DNA of 64,000 bases from Galerina marginata (Eukaryota; Basidiomycota; Agaricomycetes; Agaricales; Galerinaceae), in contig JAECYW010000004.1 of assembly GCA_023014335.1 (NCBI GenBank), positions 2,604,001 through 2,668,000 of the forward strand, given 5' to 3'. This document shows positions 34,612 through 47,265 of the stretch, one piece after another (the first letter of the stretch is position 1; each line of letters opens with the position of its first letter). The position numbers and the translations under genes are program-made. The notes beneath the pieces were generated by a model. It searched no databases. It saw nothing but the letters and a program-made list of their open reading frames with translations, and was not told where the DNA came from.

Positions 34612-37275
34612 CTAGTCAGCATGTTCTGGAACGTTGATATTCGCAAGCGGCATTTGATCCCATGTTGGTGGTAAACCGGCCAGAGTAAGCCCTTTGAAGA
34701 TGTTCGCGACGTCCTCGTTCTGTAGGCGATAAACGGGTTGATAGGGTCCTCTGTTGTACGATCGTAGCCAGTCCTTCCAACCGCTTCGGCCCATTGGTGC
34801 GAGCGTTGCTGGTTTAGCAATGTAGCCTTCGGAGATGAATTCGAAAATGCCGTCGAGAGTCGCGTTCCACTCGCCGGACCAGTGATGACAGAAGGCCTCC
34901 AAAAAGTGTGGCGGTGGATAAAGCCATTGATCGTGACGACGGTCCTTGAGGTTGGGGATATTGCCGAAAAGAAGTGCGATGTCTTGAGCAGAGATATCGT
35001 CCCAGTGCAGGCCCTGCGGATTTTTGGATTTGATATCGGTGGCGCCGCTGTTGAAGATCGTCGTTTGTACGGAAGGTCCTTGCATGTACCTGTAGATGAT
35101 CTGACTTCCACCCCAGTGCTCCGCGAGCCAACTACACGCGCCGCCTGCTCCTACGGCCGAGCTTGCATGTGGACGGCGAAGGAATTCAGTTATCCTTGTT
35201 GCGTATATGATGATAAGTGCTTCGATTGTGGTGTTGGTCAAGGGGGGTTCCATGTAGTCCGTGCTGTAAAGAGAATCGTAGGCGATGCGGTCTGCGTGGC
35301 TTAAGGGGGATCTTGGGGCGAATTTCGGGAGGTGTTCCTTCGGCACTGCGATTCGGAACGGCATCCTGTGTTCGATGGCGATCCGGAGAACATCTCGAAT
35401 GGTCCTGACGTCGCGATTGCAGTTCGCAAAGTAGCGGAGGCGTACTTCGGCTCGTTTGTCTGGGAGCATCAGTATTCCATGAGTCAGGAGGTCCGGGTTC
35501 CAGGCTTCGGGATTGGGTAGGATCGAAATTTGACGGTGGTAGGTCAGCTTGCTGCCTAATTCGCGCAGGCTGCGGCGAAAAAGAGTGACGGGGCGGTGGT
35601 ACGGCGAGATATGTCCGGCTAGCGTTGGTCGTGGCGAACAGGATCTTGGGTTACCGGCTCTAGGCATCATCGGAGGAGGTGGTACTCCTTCGTCCTCTTC
35701 GACGCGTCGGCCGACGTTCCTCCAAGAAGTTACCGTAGTGATGCTTGACGTTGAATCCACGTATTGCGAGGGCGCGATGGGCGTAAAGAGGAGTCTCTCG
35801 AGGAGAGGTCGTGAGGGAAGACTGTCGATTGGCCGAACGATCGAGTCGCCATTGTCTGCCGATAGCGTTTGGTGTTCCCTGTGTCTTTCGCTTTCGTCGT
35901 CGTCCCCTTCCTCGTCTGAGGCGTCGGGACTTGACATGGCTTGGTCGTTGAACAAGTCTGAAGGCTCTCCCGGCTCGAGGTTTGTTCCGTCTTCGAGGCC
36001 CGTCGATGCGTCGTATGTCTTGCCGTGACCTGGGGCGTAAGCAAACTTGTAGAGCTCGCGCAGCGTACTTTCCTTGTGGAAGTCAATACCCCGTGTCCAA
36101 TTTTCGTCCGCCCTTTCCCTTAGTGAGATCGGCTTCTTCTTCCAGCGCCAGAAAGTTACTGTAGGCCTAGTTTCACCTCGCTCTTGACTGACTAGGAAGT
36201 GGAAGCGTAGAGCGTAGGCGGATGAGTCGATTCCGTCTGGCAGGCGCCTTCGTTTCCATCCCATGAAGTCGATGATGTAGAATATCGCGTCGCTTTCGAA
36301 TGAGAGATGGAACGTCGAGAGAGGTGGGTGCCTAGGCTGACAGAAGTCGTCGTAGAGCTTCGTGTTGTCTGCTGCTGCGCGAGTTCCTTCGTCTTCCTCC
36401 AAATCTTCGATCACCACGCGGCCATCGCTCTCGTCGAGGGCGATAACTCTTGGGTTGAATTTCGAAAGACGTGGTTCTAAGGATTCTTCCGGCCCCCATA
36501 TGTAGTGAATCGGTACTTCCTGGTCCAGAAGGAGTTGAATGTTGATTTCGGTCCAGTCCCGGGTTAGATTGAATATGTAGCCTCGCGATTTATACAATGG
36601 ATTTGTTAGCCGTAAGAATCGGGCGAAGAGAGCTTCGGACATTTTTACTCTTATGTCTTCGAGACCGACCACAGTGCGCCACCAACGTAGCCAGCCGACG
36701 CGATCTAAGATAGCCCTTTTGGCGCCGGTCCCAGCGCGTTGGAGAGATTCCAGAGAGTCGTAGGGAGAGTCGGTGAATTCGAAAACGCTGAAATCCGCTG
36801 GTTTACCATAAGCCTGTTCTCGGAAAGGGTACAGAAGCGAGGTTTCGAATACCAAATTGTCCGCCTCTCCGAAGTCGTCTTGTATGACCTTCGCTGCTTG
36901 ACGGGTTACTGAGAATCGAAGATTGTCATTGCTGGCATTAAAAGGGATCTTTTCGTCGGGTTTCATCCACCACGGGTCCGTATTGTTTCTCTCCGTGTTG
37001 ACGTCGAGGCAGGGAATAAAGCCGCGCCAGTGCCTATACCACCAGTACCAATCGGGTTCGTATCCCCAATCCATTTCTTTGGCTCTGCCCGCTTCGTTAA
37101 TCGGCTCTTCGTACCAGTCGCGCTTGTCTTCCGGATAGTCTCGAAAGAACCGAGCCTCAGTGGGGATAGTGCTCGCGTCCGCGTTCCAGGCAATCCATTG
37201 GGTCCAGTCGTGTAGGTGCGTTGTGAGGTCTGGCAAATGCCCTTCACTGTCTTTGATCAGTTCCGCGAAGATCAT
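34612..37275 (-). CDS. Intact 887-aa hypothetical ORF between gypsy-2 pol and LTR
   Basis: Uninterrupted, ATG at 37273-37275, stop at 34612. It lies on the same strand as the gypsy pol, 389 bp after its stop and just before the polypurine tract, so it is inside the retroelement. The N-terminal half is Trp- and charge-rich (DWYWWYRHWRG, FWRWKKKPISL), an acidic linker follows (SSPDASDEEGDDDESERH), then a basic segment (PHHRPVTLFRRSLRELGS-like) and a C-terminal half with LRYFANCNRDVRTIRDVL. No transmembrane span, signal peptide, retroviral zinc knuckle or enzyme motif. It is not an obvious envelope protein. The surrounding pol is broken by a stop and insertions while this frame is not. Function unknown; similar-looking proteins near gypsy elements of mushrooms are a vague recollection only. 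Confidence 0.7.
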   Translation of the reverse strand: MIFAELIKDSEGHLPDLTTHLHDWTQWIAWNADASTIPTEARFFRDYPEDKRDWYEEPINEAGRAKEMDWGYEPDWYWWYRHWRGFIPCLDVNTERNNTDPWWMKPDEKIPFNASNDNLRFSVTRQAAKVIQDDFGEADNLVFETSLLYPFREQAYGKPADFSVFEFTDSPYDSLESLQRAGTGAKRAILDRVGWLRWWRTVVGLEDIRVKMSEALFARFLRLTNPLYKSRGYIFNLTRDWTEINIQLLLDQEVPIHYIWGPEESLEPRLSKFNPRVIALDESDGRVVIEDLEEDEGTRAAADNTKLYDDFCQPRHPPLSTFHLSFESDAIFYIIDFMGWKRRRLPDGIDSSAYALRFHFLVSQERGETRPTVTFWRWKKKPISLRERADENWTRGIDFHKESTLRELYKFAYAPGHGKTYDASTGLEDGTNLEPGEPSDLFNDQAMSSPDASDEEGDDDESERHREHQTLSADNGDSIVRPIDSLPSRPLLERLLFTPIAPSQYVDSTSSITTVTSWRNVGRRVEEDEGVPPPPMMPRAGNPRSCSPRPTLAGHISPYHRPVTLFRRSLRELGSKLTYHRQISILPNPEAWNPDLLTHGILMLPDKRAEVRLRYFANCNRDVRTIRDVLRIAIEHRMPFRIAVPKEHLPKFAPRSPLSHADRIAYDSLYSTDYMEPPLTNTTIEALIIIYATRITEFLRRPHASSAVGAGGACSWLAEHWGGSQIIYRYMQGPSVQTTIFNSGATDIKSKNPQGLHWDDISAQDIALLFGNIPNLKDRRHDQWLYPPPHFLEAFCHHWSGEWNATLDGIFEFISEGYIAKPATLAPMGRSGWKDWLRSYNRGPYQPVYRLQNEDVANIFKGLTLAGLPPTWDQMPLANINVPEHAD

Positions 37276-37664
37276 CGTGCGCAGTTACCATACGCGGCGA
37301 TAATCACTCTAGTTCAGCGCAGCCAGGTTACCCTAGAAGACTGTCGTAGAGGCAGAACGGAGGTCGTGTTGACAGTCAAGTGGGTCCTTAGTGAAAAAAA
37401 GGAAAATGCTCAGGTCAAAGCGCGACCAGGCTTATGAGAGTGTCGAAAACAAGCCTCGAGGCGTCCGGATGGAGTTCGCTGATCTTCGCGATAGATAATA
37501 GTCCACGTTTTCCGAGGTAAGAATAAACACTTTACTGAAAAAGGAGGATAGCATATGGTCAGTGAACGTCGCGGAGAATGATTAAATACGCAGTTAGAAT
37601 TGGAAAATCAGTCGTGAGCGCAGATGGTTGGGAAAGGCGTAGTCGTCGATCCTTCGTAGAGTTG
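37276..37664. other. Spacer between gypsy-2 pol and the 887-aa ORF
   Basis: No coding frame. On the minus strand it would be the leader or linker of the downstream ORF. I see no intron signals or promoter I would name. Confidence 0.35.
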
Positions 37665-38463
37665 TTAGAGGCCAGCGTTCTCCTTGTAGCTCCTAAGTAG
37701 CTCGGGAGCGTTGGTCAAGTCCTTTGCAGTGACCCACTCGTCGAACTGCGGCCCGTAACCGGTCCATCTGATCAAATATTTAAGAGTCCGCGCGCGACCA
37801 ACTCTCTTGTGTGTGAGAATTTTCTCTACTTCCTCCTCTGGCGTTTCCTCTTTCCTGTGCGGATTGTATTGCAAGTGACTTCGGGTTTCACCTTCGGCCG
37901 GTTCTTCGTATTTCTTCAGGTGCTCGATGTTGAAGACTGGATTCCCAGGATAGCTATCAGGCAATCTCAACCGGAAGACATTAGGGTTTATCCTGGCCAT
38001 CACCTCGAAAGGCCCGACCCATCTTGGAGTCAACTTAACGCCGTCGACCTTTGATTCTATCCATTCCAGGGAGTGCGGGTTGATTAGCACTCTATCTCCA
38101 ATCTGTATGTCCGGAACTGCTTTCCTCTTCGAGTTGAATTGTACTGCCTGCTGATGTTGAGCTTTGGCAATCGCGTTCCTAGCGCTTTCCCGATGCATCT
38201 CTAAGGTTTTCAGGAATTCTTCCGAAAATCTGTTCATCTCGAGCTCGCCTTTTTCGTTCCGAGGGATAGGCAGGAAGTCAAGCATCGAACGGGGTAGGAA
38301 ACCATACAGCAGCTTGAAGGGCTCCGTTCCGGTGGACGAGTGGACGCTGGAGTTGTATGCGAATTCGAGCAAGTGGAGCCATTCCGACCAGTCCGTGCGG
38401 TCATCGTTAATGTACGCTCGGAGCATTGTAGTAAGTCCTTTGTTGACAATCTCCGTTTGACCA
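37665..38463 (-). CDS. Ty3/gypsy-2 integrase C-terminus with chromodomain
   Basis: On the minus strand the frame enters at 38463 with GQTEIVNKGL (integrase catalytic Glu in QTE) and continues through EFAYNSSVHSSTG, GDRVLINP, RWVGPFEVMARINP and a chromodomain (RTLKYLIRWTGYG, then EWVTAKDL) to a stop at 37665. The chromodomain class targets integration to marked chromatin. The upstream part (ending HHPQTD) lies at 43980; element P separates them at a Gly-Asp boundary with no bases gained or lost. The ATG at 38426 is internal. Confidence 0.9.
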
Positions 38464-41400
38464 CTTGGTCAGAGGCCATTGCTGCGCATGGCAAAAACAA
38501 GTTCTTACTTTCTAGGTGAGTCCGACTATAAATAAAGGTTAAAATAAGTAAATAATGCATAGTCCGCTCAAATGTGAAGCTATTGGGATGATCTTATACT
38601 CAAAAAAAGCAGAAAAATGAGGCCGTTCTAACAAGCCTAAAACGGCCTGGTCACGTGACCAGGAAGGCCGTGATTTTTACAATTTTTTTGATACCAAGAT
38701 CATCAAAATTGGCCCAGTAATGGCTGAGATACAGAAACCATGCAGGGTCACTATAGCAGTGGGAGAATTTCCAACCATTGCGTTAGAAACCATTTCCTTC
38801 TGCTATCAAGTGTAGAAAACAAGTTCTTTTACTACGTAAGAACTTGTAACAAGATTAATTCATACATCGCTTAGTTTTTATCGGATTGCCTTGAAATAAA
38901 GTGTGTAATTATCAGAAAAATTAGGGCTATCAAATGATGTCACATATGTATTGTCACATTGTTATGTGACTTACTAAATGCGGAATATTGTTTGAAATAC
39001 ACAGTAAATAAGCCATTTTAAGAGATTTTAAAGGCATTAAAATAAAATAAAAATACTAATGATGTTTTTTTACCTAAAAGATGGTCTGTGCACACATATC
39101 ACATGACATATCCCTGAAAATATTTTGGTCTAACTTGGTGCATCAACTGATTCCAAGGCAATTGCACAAAGTTCTGCTGTGAGTTTGATTATGTAAGCAT
39201 CTAGAACATTATATTCAAGTCATTTGGTCATGTTTTGCAATGTTTGGTGTGGCTTTCATGGGTTATCCAGTCAGTTTAACACCAATTTTGCGATTTTTAC
39301 TGAGTTAAGCTAGCTGTTTGCCAGATTTGGACACCATGACATCATTGCAAAACATATGTAAATATTTGTACATTATTCTAGATTGGTCTGGGTAACATAT
39401 TTTAGTATATCTAGCTCACTGAAATCTGTTTTAAGTGTAAATTTACACAAATTTGCGCTTTTTGGGTCGTGTGAACAGGTCACATGACCTAATCAACCCT
39501 GGATACACATGCCACATGAAAGCCGTGATTTTTACAATTTTTTTGATACCAAGATCATCAAAATTGGCCCAGTAATGGCTGAGATACAGAAACCATGCAG
39601 GGTCACTATAGCAGTGGGAGAATTTCCAACCATTGCGTTAGAAACCATTTCCTTCTGCTATCAAGTGTAGAAAACAAGTTCTTTTACTACGTAAGAACTT
39701 GTAACAAGATTAATTCATACATCGCTTAGTTTTTATCGGATTGCCTTGAAATAAAGTGTGTAATTATCAGAAAAATTAGGGCTATCAAATGATGTCACAT
39801 ATGTATTGTCACATTGTTATGTGACTTACTAAATGCGGAATATTGTTTGAAATACACAGTAAATAAGCCATTTTAAGAGATTTTAAAGGCATTAAAATAA
39901 AATAAAAATACTAATGATGTTTTTTTACCTAAAAGATGGTCTGTGCACACATATCACATGACATATCCCTGAAAATATTTTGGTCTAACTTGGTGCATCA
40001 ACTGATTCCAAGGCAATTGCACAAAGTTCTGCTGTGAGTTTGATTATGTAAGCATCTAGAACATTATATTCAAGTCATTTGGTCATGTTTTGCAATGTTT
40101 GGTGTGGCTTTCATGGGTTATCCAGTCAGTTTAACACCAATTTTGCGATTTTTACTGAGTTAAGCTAGCTGTTTGCCAGATTTGGACACCATGACATCAT
40201 TGCAAAACATATGTAAATATTTGTACATTATTCTAGATTGGTCTGGGTAACATATTTTAGTATATCTAGCTCACTGAAATCTGTTTTAAGTGTAAATTTA
40301 CACAAATTTGCGCTTTTTGGGTCGTGTGAACAGGTCACATGACCTAATCAACCCTGGATACACATGCCACATGAAAGCCGTGATTTTTACAATTTTTTTG
40401 ATACCAAGATCATCAAAATTGGCCCAGTAATGGCTGAGATACAGAAACCATGCAGGGTCACTATAGCAGTGGGAGAATTTCCAACCATTGCGTTAGAAAC
40501 CATTTCCTTCTGCTATCAAGTGTAGAAAACAAGTTCTTTTACTACGTAAGAACTTGTAACAAGATTAATTCATACATCGCTTAGTTTTTATCGGATTGCC
40601 TTGAAATAAAGTGTGTAATTATCAGAAAAATTAGGGCTATCAAATGATGTCACATATGTATTGTCACATTGTTATGTGACTTACTAAATGCGGAATATTG
40701 TTTGAAATACACAGTAAATAAGCCATTTTAAGAGATTTTAAAGGCATTAAAATAAAATAAAAATACTAATGATGTTTTTTTACCTAAAAGATGGTCTGTG
40801 CACACATATCACATGACATATCCCTGAAAATATTTTGGTCTAACTTGGTGCATCAACTGATTCCAAGGCAATTGCACAAAGTTCTGCTGTGAGTTTGATT
40901 ATGTAAGCATCTAGAACATTATATTCAAGTCATTTGGTCATGTTTTGCAATGTTTGGTGTGGCTTTCATGGGTTATCCAGTCAGTTTAACACCAATTTTG
41001 CGATTTTTACTGAGTTAAGCTAGCTGTTTGCCAGATTTGGACACCATGACATCATTGCAAAACATATGTAAATATTTGTACATTATTCTAGATTGGTCTG
41101 GGTAACATATTTTAGTATATCTAGCTCACTGAAATCTGTTTTAAGTGTAAATTTACACAAATTTGCGCTTTTTGGGTCGTGTGAACAGGTCACATGACCT
41201 AATCAACCCTGGATACACATGCCACATGAAAGCCGTGATTTTTACAATTTTTTTGATACCAAGATCATCAAAATTGGCCCAGTAATGGCTGAGATACAGA
41301 AACCATGCAGGGTCACTATAGCAGTGGGAGAATTTCCAACCATTGCGTTAGAAACCATTTCCTTCTGCTATCAAGTGTAGAAAACAAGTTCTTTTACTAC

Positions 41401-43979
41401 GTAAGAACTTGTAACAAGATTAATTCATACATCGCTTAGTTTTTATCGGATTGCCTTGAAATAAAGTGTGTAATTATCAGAAAAATTAGGGCTATCAAAT
41501 GATGTCACATATGTATTGTCACATTGTTATGTGACTTACTAAATGCGGAATATTGTTTGAAATACACAGTAAATAAGCCATTTTAAGAGATTTTAAAGGC
41601 ATTAAAATAAAATAAAAATACTAATGATGTTTTTTTACCTAAAAGATGGTCTGTGCACACATATCACATGACATATCCCTGAAAATATTTTGGTCTAACT
41701 TGGTGCATCAACTGATTCCAAGGCAATTGCACAAAGTTCTGCTGTGAGTTTGATTATGTAAGCATCTAGAACATTATATTCAAGTCATTTGGTCATGTTT
41801 TGCAATGTTTGGTGTGGCTTTCATGGGTTATCCAGTCAGTTTAACACCAATTTTGCGATTTTTACTGAGTTAAGCTAGCTGTTTGCCAGATTTGGACACC
41901 ATGACATCATTGCAAAACATATGTAAATATTTGTACATTATTCTAGATTGGTCTGGGTAACATATTTTAGTATATCTAGCTCACTGAAATCTGTTTTAAG
42001 TGTAAATTTACACAAATTTGCGCTTTTTGGGTCGTGTGAACAGGTCACATGACCTAATCAACCCTGGATACACATGCCACATGAAAGCCGTGATTTTTAC
42101 AATTTTTTTGATACCAAGATCATCAAAATTGGCCCAGTAATGGCTGAGATACAGAAACCATGCAGGGTCACTATAGCAGTGGGAGAATTTCCAACCATTG
42201 CGTTAGAAACCATTTCCTTCTGCTATCAAGTGTAGAAAACAAGTTCTTTTACTACGTAAGAACTTGTAACAAGATTAATTCATACATCGCTTAGTTTTTA
42301 TCGGATTGCCTTGAAATAAAGTGTGTAATTATCAGAAAAATTAGGGCTATCAAATGATGTCACATATGTATTGTCACATTGTTATGTGACTTACTAAATG
42401 CGGAATATTGTTTGAAATACACAGTAAATAAGCCATTTTAAGAGATTTTAAAGGCATTAAAATAAAATAAAAATACTAATGATGTTTTTTTACCTAAAAG
42501 ATGGTCTGTGCACACATATCACATGACATATCCCTGAAAATATTTTGGTCTAACTTGGTGCATCAACTGATTCCAAGGCAATTGCACAAAGTTCTGCTGT
42601 GAGTTTGATTATGTAAGCATCTAGAACATTATATTCAAGTCATTTGGTCATGTTTTGCAATGTTTGGTGTGGCTTTCATGGGTTATCCAGTCAGTTTAAC
42701 ACCAATTTTGCGATTTTTACTGAGTTAAGCTAGCTGTTTGCCAGATTTGGACACCATGACATCATTGCAAAACATATGTAAATATTTGTACATTATTCTA
42801 GATTGGTCTGGGTAACATATTTTAGTATATCTAGCTCACTGAAATCTGTTTTAAGTGTAAATTTACACAAATTTGCGCTTTTTGGGTCGTGTGAACAGGT
42901 CACATGACCTAATCAACCCTGGATACACATGCCACATGAAAGCCGTGATTTTTACAATTTTTTTGATACCAAGATCATCAAAATTGGCCCAGTAATGGCT
43001 GAGATACAGAAACCATGCAGGGTCACTATAGCAGTGGGAGAATTTCCAACCATTGCGTTAGAAACCATTTCCTTCTGCTATCAAGTGTAGAAAACAAGTT
43101 CTTTTACTACGTAAGAACTTGTAACAAGATTAATTCATACATCGCTTAGTTTTTATCGGATTGCCTTGAAATAAAGTGTGTAATTATCAGAAAAATTAGG
43201 GCTATCAAATGATGTCACATATGTATTGTCACATTGTTATGTGACTTACTAAATGCGGAATATTGTTTGAAATACACAGTAAATAAGCCATTTTAAGAGA
43301 TTTTAAAGGCATTAAAATAAAATAAAAATACTAATGATGTTTTTTTACCTAAAAGATGGTCTGTGCACACATATCACATGACATATCCCTGAAAATATTT
43401 TGGTCTAACTTGGTGCATCAACTGATTCCAAGGCAATTGCACAAAGTTCTGCTGTGAGTTTGATTATGTAAGCATCTAGAACATTATATTCAAGTCATTT
43501 GGTCATGTTTTGCAATGTTTGGTGTGGCTTTCATGGGTTATCCAGTCAGTTTAACACCAATTTTGCGATTTTTACTGAGTTAAGCTAGCTGTTTGCCAGA
43601 TTTGGACACCATGACATCATTGCAAAACATATGTAAATATTTGTACATTATTCTAGATTGGTCTGGGTAACATATTTTAGTATATCTAGCTCACTGAAAT
43701 CTGTTTTAAGTGTAAATTTACACAAATTTGCGCTTTTTGGGTCGTGTGAACAGGTCACATGACCTAATCAACCCTGGATACACATGCCACATGAAAGCCG
43801 TGATTTTTACAATTTTTTTGATACCAAGATCATCAAAATTGGCCCAGTAATGGCTGAGATACAGAAACCATGCAGGGTCACTATAGCAGTGGGAGAATTT
43901 CCAACCATTGCGTTAGAAACCATTTCCTTCTGCTATCAAGTGTAGAAAACAAGTTCTTTTACTACGTAAGAACTTGTAA
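38464..43979 (-). mobile_element. Non-autonomous Helentron P with a 6-unit array
   Basis: The 3' end is at 38464 and the 5' end at 43979. Palindromes start at 38819, 39674, 40529, 41384, 42239, 43094 and 43949, each 855 bp apart. The length is 5,516 = 386 + 6 x 855. Everywhere I compared, the unit and the 3' segment are the exact reverse complement of element E. It inserted in gypsy-2 integrase between HHPQTD and GQTE at GACCA/TCTG, with no target duplication. Confidence 0.94.
38819..43948 (-). repeat. Tandem array, 6 x 855 bp
   Basis: Same unit as the array at 10050, in opposite orientation. Each unit holds a complete 5' terminus and the spacer. Confidence 0.94.
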
Positions 43980-45557
43980 TCTGTCTGAGGGTGATGTGAA
44001 GACGATAGTAGCATGGCTACTTTGAGTGCTTTGGCGACTGCTCGCCAAAAGTCAGCTATCCATCTAGGGTCCCGGTCGGTGATTATACTTTCTGGCAGAC
44101 CGAAGCGATTGACGATGAAGCGTACAAACAGTTTGGCGAAGTCCTCGGAGTTCAATCCAGTCGTCGTTGGTATGAAGTTTGCATGCTTCGTTAGTCGGTC
44201 GACCACTACGAAGATCGCATTGAATTCTCCGGACATGGGTAGGTTGACTATAAAATCCATGGAGATCGACGCATACGGCCTACTAGGAATCGGATTCGGG
44301 ATAAGGTACCCCCATTTGTTGAATGCGGATTGTTTAGTCTTCTGACAGGTATCGCAAGTTTTACAGAATCGTACCACGTCGGCTTTCATTCGTCTCCAGT
44401 AGAACTTCGGGCTCAGCTTTCCCCATAGCTTCTCCGGGCCTCCATGAGCTCCTTCACTAGCCGCTTCGTGCGCTAGTTCTAGTGGGGGTTTCTGAAAACC
44501 TTCGGGAACGCAAAGACGCGCTTGGTAGTCGGCGTCTTCGAAGAAGAGTAAGTTGTTCTCATCTTTGAAGAAGCGGAATCCTGGAGCAGCGGAGCCTAGC
44601 TCCGATCGCGGATCGTCGTATATCGTTCTCCAAGCTTTGCTTTCCTTGTAACCTTGGATCCAGGAGGCTACTGTGTCGTCATCCAATTTAACGTGTAGGT
44701 ACGCTTTTGGATTAGCATTTCCTTCTTCTGATGAGAGTTTTCGTTTAGACTTCTTTGCTGTCTTCTTCCCTCCTGTTAAAGCTTCGTTGGTACGTTCGCT
44801 ACCTGGGGCGTCGACGATAGCTTCTTTGATTGACCAAGCCACGAATGAAACCTTTTGAGTCGGGGAAGATCTCGTTGTCTCCCCTCCCACTCCTGAAATG
44901 ACGATCGCATTTGAGTCGTCTCGTAAGGGCGATGTATGTTCAGGAGGCGTGCGTAAAATCCTGGAAAGAGGATCAACATTCGAATGTTTCTTTCCCGGAC
45001 GGTGGATGATTTCGAGGCCTGGGGCGTAGGCGGAAAAAACAGCACCCCATGCTGCAAGTCTGCGGTTTGAGTTTTCGTAGGTTTTAGCCCATTGTAAGGC
45101 GGCGTGGTCTGTTACCAGTAAGATTGTTTCTCCCTCTATGAACGGTTGAAATCTGATCAATCCTTCTTTTGCTGCCAGCGCTTCTTTCTCCGTTGCCGAA
45201 TACCTTGTTTCCGCCGATTTGAAGGATCGTGACCAATACGCGATTACTCTTTCTACCGCTATCAGGGTTTCCTCCACTGGGTTAGCCCAATTCTGCTCCA
45301 TTTTATCGTCCCTAATCTTCTGTGATAAGATTATAGGTATCTTGGGAGGAGGATCGCCTCGCTTAAAAGCTCTCATGACTATGTCGTAGGTTTTGGTCCC
45401 TATCAAGTCTTTCAGTTTCATCGGTTGAATCTGTTGAAGCGCGCATCCGATTGCATAGTCTGAAGCGTCCGTGTATAGTCGGTATGGCCTGCCTTCCTGT
45501 GAGTGACCTAGTAGTGGTGCCTCCTGCAAAGCTTCACCAATAGCTGTCAGTTTGAAA
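43980..45557 (-). pseudogene. Ty3/gypsy-2 RNase H and integrase N-terminal part
   Basis: Minus-strand open frame from about 45557: KLTAIGEALQEAPLLG, RNase H (RLYTDASDYAIGCAL, then RYSATEKEALAAKEGL, VTDHAALQW, HRPGKKHSNVDPLSR), the integrase zinc finger (HEAASEGAHGG ... CKTCDTCQ), catalytic Asp in SMDFIVNLP and TDRDPRW, ending SSSHHPQTD at 43980. No stop within. Upstream it is cut by foldback element M, downstream by P. The predicted fusion into element P (YKFLRSKRT...) is only read-through of the transposon end. Confidence 0.9.
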
Positions 45558-46596
45558 CATAAATCTTGGGGAATTGCCCATTAAGCCTCATGCATCAGAA
45601 GGGACAACTGTCCTTTGGACAGTTTACCAAGATATAATATAAGGCATATTGTTGGCCTAATATCTCAATAGGGAATGGGATTGACCATGTGATTTAAATG
45701 CTAGAAAGGTCTAAAAATAGATTACGTTAATCTGAGGGTATATTTCCTTTTTTGGAAATTTTCCCGTCTGCCAAAAATTTCCCAGAGAAGCCTGATAATG
45801 ATTTTTTGTTTGGACAATAGCTCAATTACGAGTTCTTACGTAGTAAAAGAACTCGTTTTCCACACTTGATAGCTGAAGGATATGGTTTCTAACGCGAACG
45901 ATGGAAATTCTCCCACTGCTTCATTTTTTGTGACTGACCCTGAATTATAAGTCTACAAATTTTGTAATAGTGGGAATTTTTTTTGACAGTGAGAATGGTT
46001 GTGTGATGCGCATTGCTATGGGCTATTTTTAGCTTTTGTGTCTAAAAACCTAAGTTAGGGTTAGATCTTTTGTGCTGCGCTACTGACCACTATGGCTAGT
46101 ATTTTTTTGCAAAGCAAATATAAGTCCTAAACTAACTACTATAGACTGCTTAGAATACTCTAGTCTACAAAAAACACTAGAGAGGTACACCAGAAACCCT
46201 ATTCTAGCCTATAAACAATCAACTAATATGTTATACCAGGAAAAGAAGTTATTTACCTGTAAAAGTACTTAAAACTTAGGTTTCTCTACTAAATTCTGCC
46301 TATAACTACATAGAAGACACAACAAAGACAACAAACCATGTAAAAGGCCACAAAAAGCGCCAGCAAAGCACTGGTATAGCCTAGAACTAAGGCAAAAGAA
46401 ACCTAGAGAAAGAGAAACAACAGTTAGTAGGATACCTTGACCAGCATACCATGGTAGTCCTCTCAAGAGAGGTACACTATCATCCTATCCGGGACAACTG
46501 GCATGCTGGTAAAGAAGAAAGAAGCGATGAGCTGGCAGTTTATGACAGTGTGAAATGTGTCATGTGATTTTGTTTTTTTAGGGTTAAGGTTCCAAT

Positions 46597-46638
46597 GTGG
46601 CTGTGAAAGCTCCGTCGCGACGGAGGCCTCACAGCCAC
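46597..46638. repeat. GTGGCTGTG hairpin in L1
   Basis: GTGGCTGTGAAAGCTCCGTC, then a centre at CGCG, then the complement ending CACAGCCAC; the stem is about 20 bp with two mismatches. The mirrored copy in L2 is near 53262-53303. Confidence 0.85.
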
Positions 46639-47265
46639 CAAATAACACCTAAGGTTAGGTTTATTTTGTATTTTAGCCATATCTCACTGATTTTTCAATC
46701 AAATCCAATGATTCTAACACCAATAAAAGGGGAAAATCAGATAGTTTCATATCAATAGACAAAAAGTTGAAAAAAATCCATCAAATTAGGTAATATATTG
46801 GGAAATGCATATAATTGTAGTGCTCTGCTTTATGTTCTTCTACTTTCCCCTCACTTGGTTAAAAAACATTGCTCTGGTAAAAGATTTGGTGCATTTGAGT
46901 TTGAAATCATTTCCCAAATGTCTTAAACATGATAAAAGTGGCTCAGATTGCAGAAATCACATGAAAAAGAAGTCAAATCACTCAAAAAATGCACTTTTAC
47001 TGTTATTGAACCCAGAGATCAATATTTATAGGTATATAGCCATCCACCAAAGTCTTTAACTTTCTTAAATTACCAAATTCCTTTACTTTAAATGATTAAA
47101 ATATCAAAATCTCCAAATTTTGCAATTTTGCAGTCATGTGACCTTTGCTCACAGACCACCATTCTATAGCCCTGAATTTTTTGCTTTTTATACATTTTAT
47201 TTTAAAGAAATCCATGAAAAACTCAGCTCAATACAGTGAATAACATAAGGTGTAGTGATTTGATT

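Noticed and set aside
35549..36086. Plus- and minus-strand ORFs overlapping the 887-aa frame
   Set aside because: Shadows in a GC-rich coding region; composition is Arg/Ser-rich as expected of antisense frames.
43913..43979. ORF tails reading YKFLRSKRTCF at 10116, 22320 and 43913 as real protein ends
   Set aside because: They are read-through from interrupted genes into the Helentron 5' terminus, which happens to be open in one frame; the same peptide recurs at unrelated genes.
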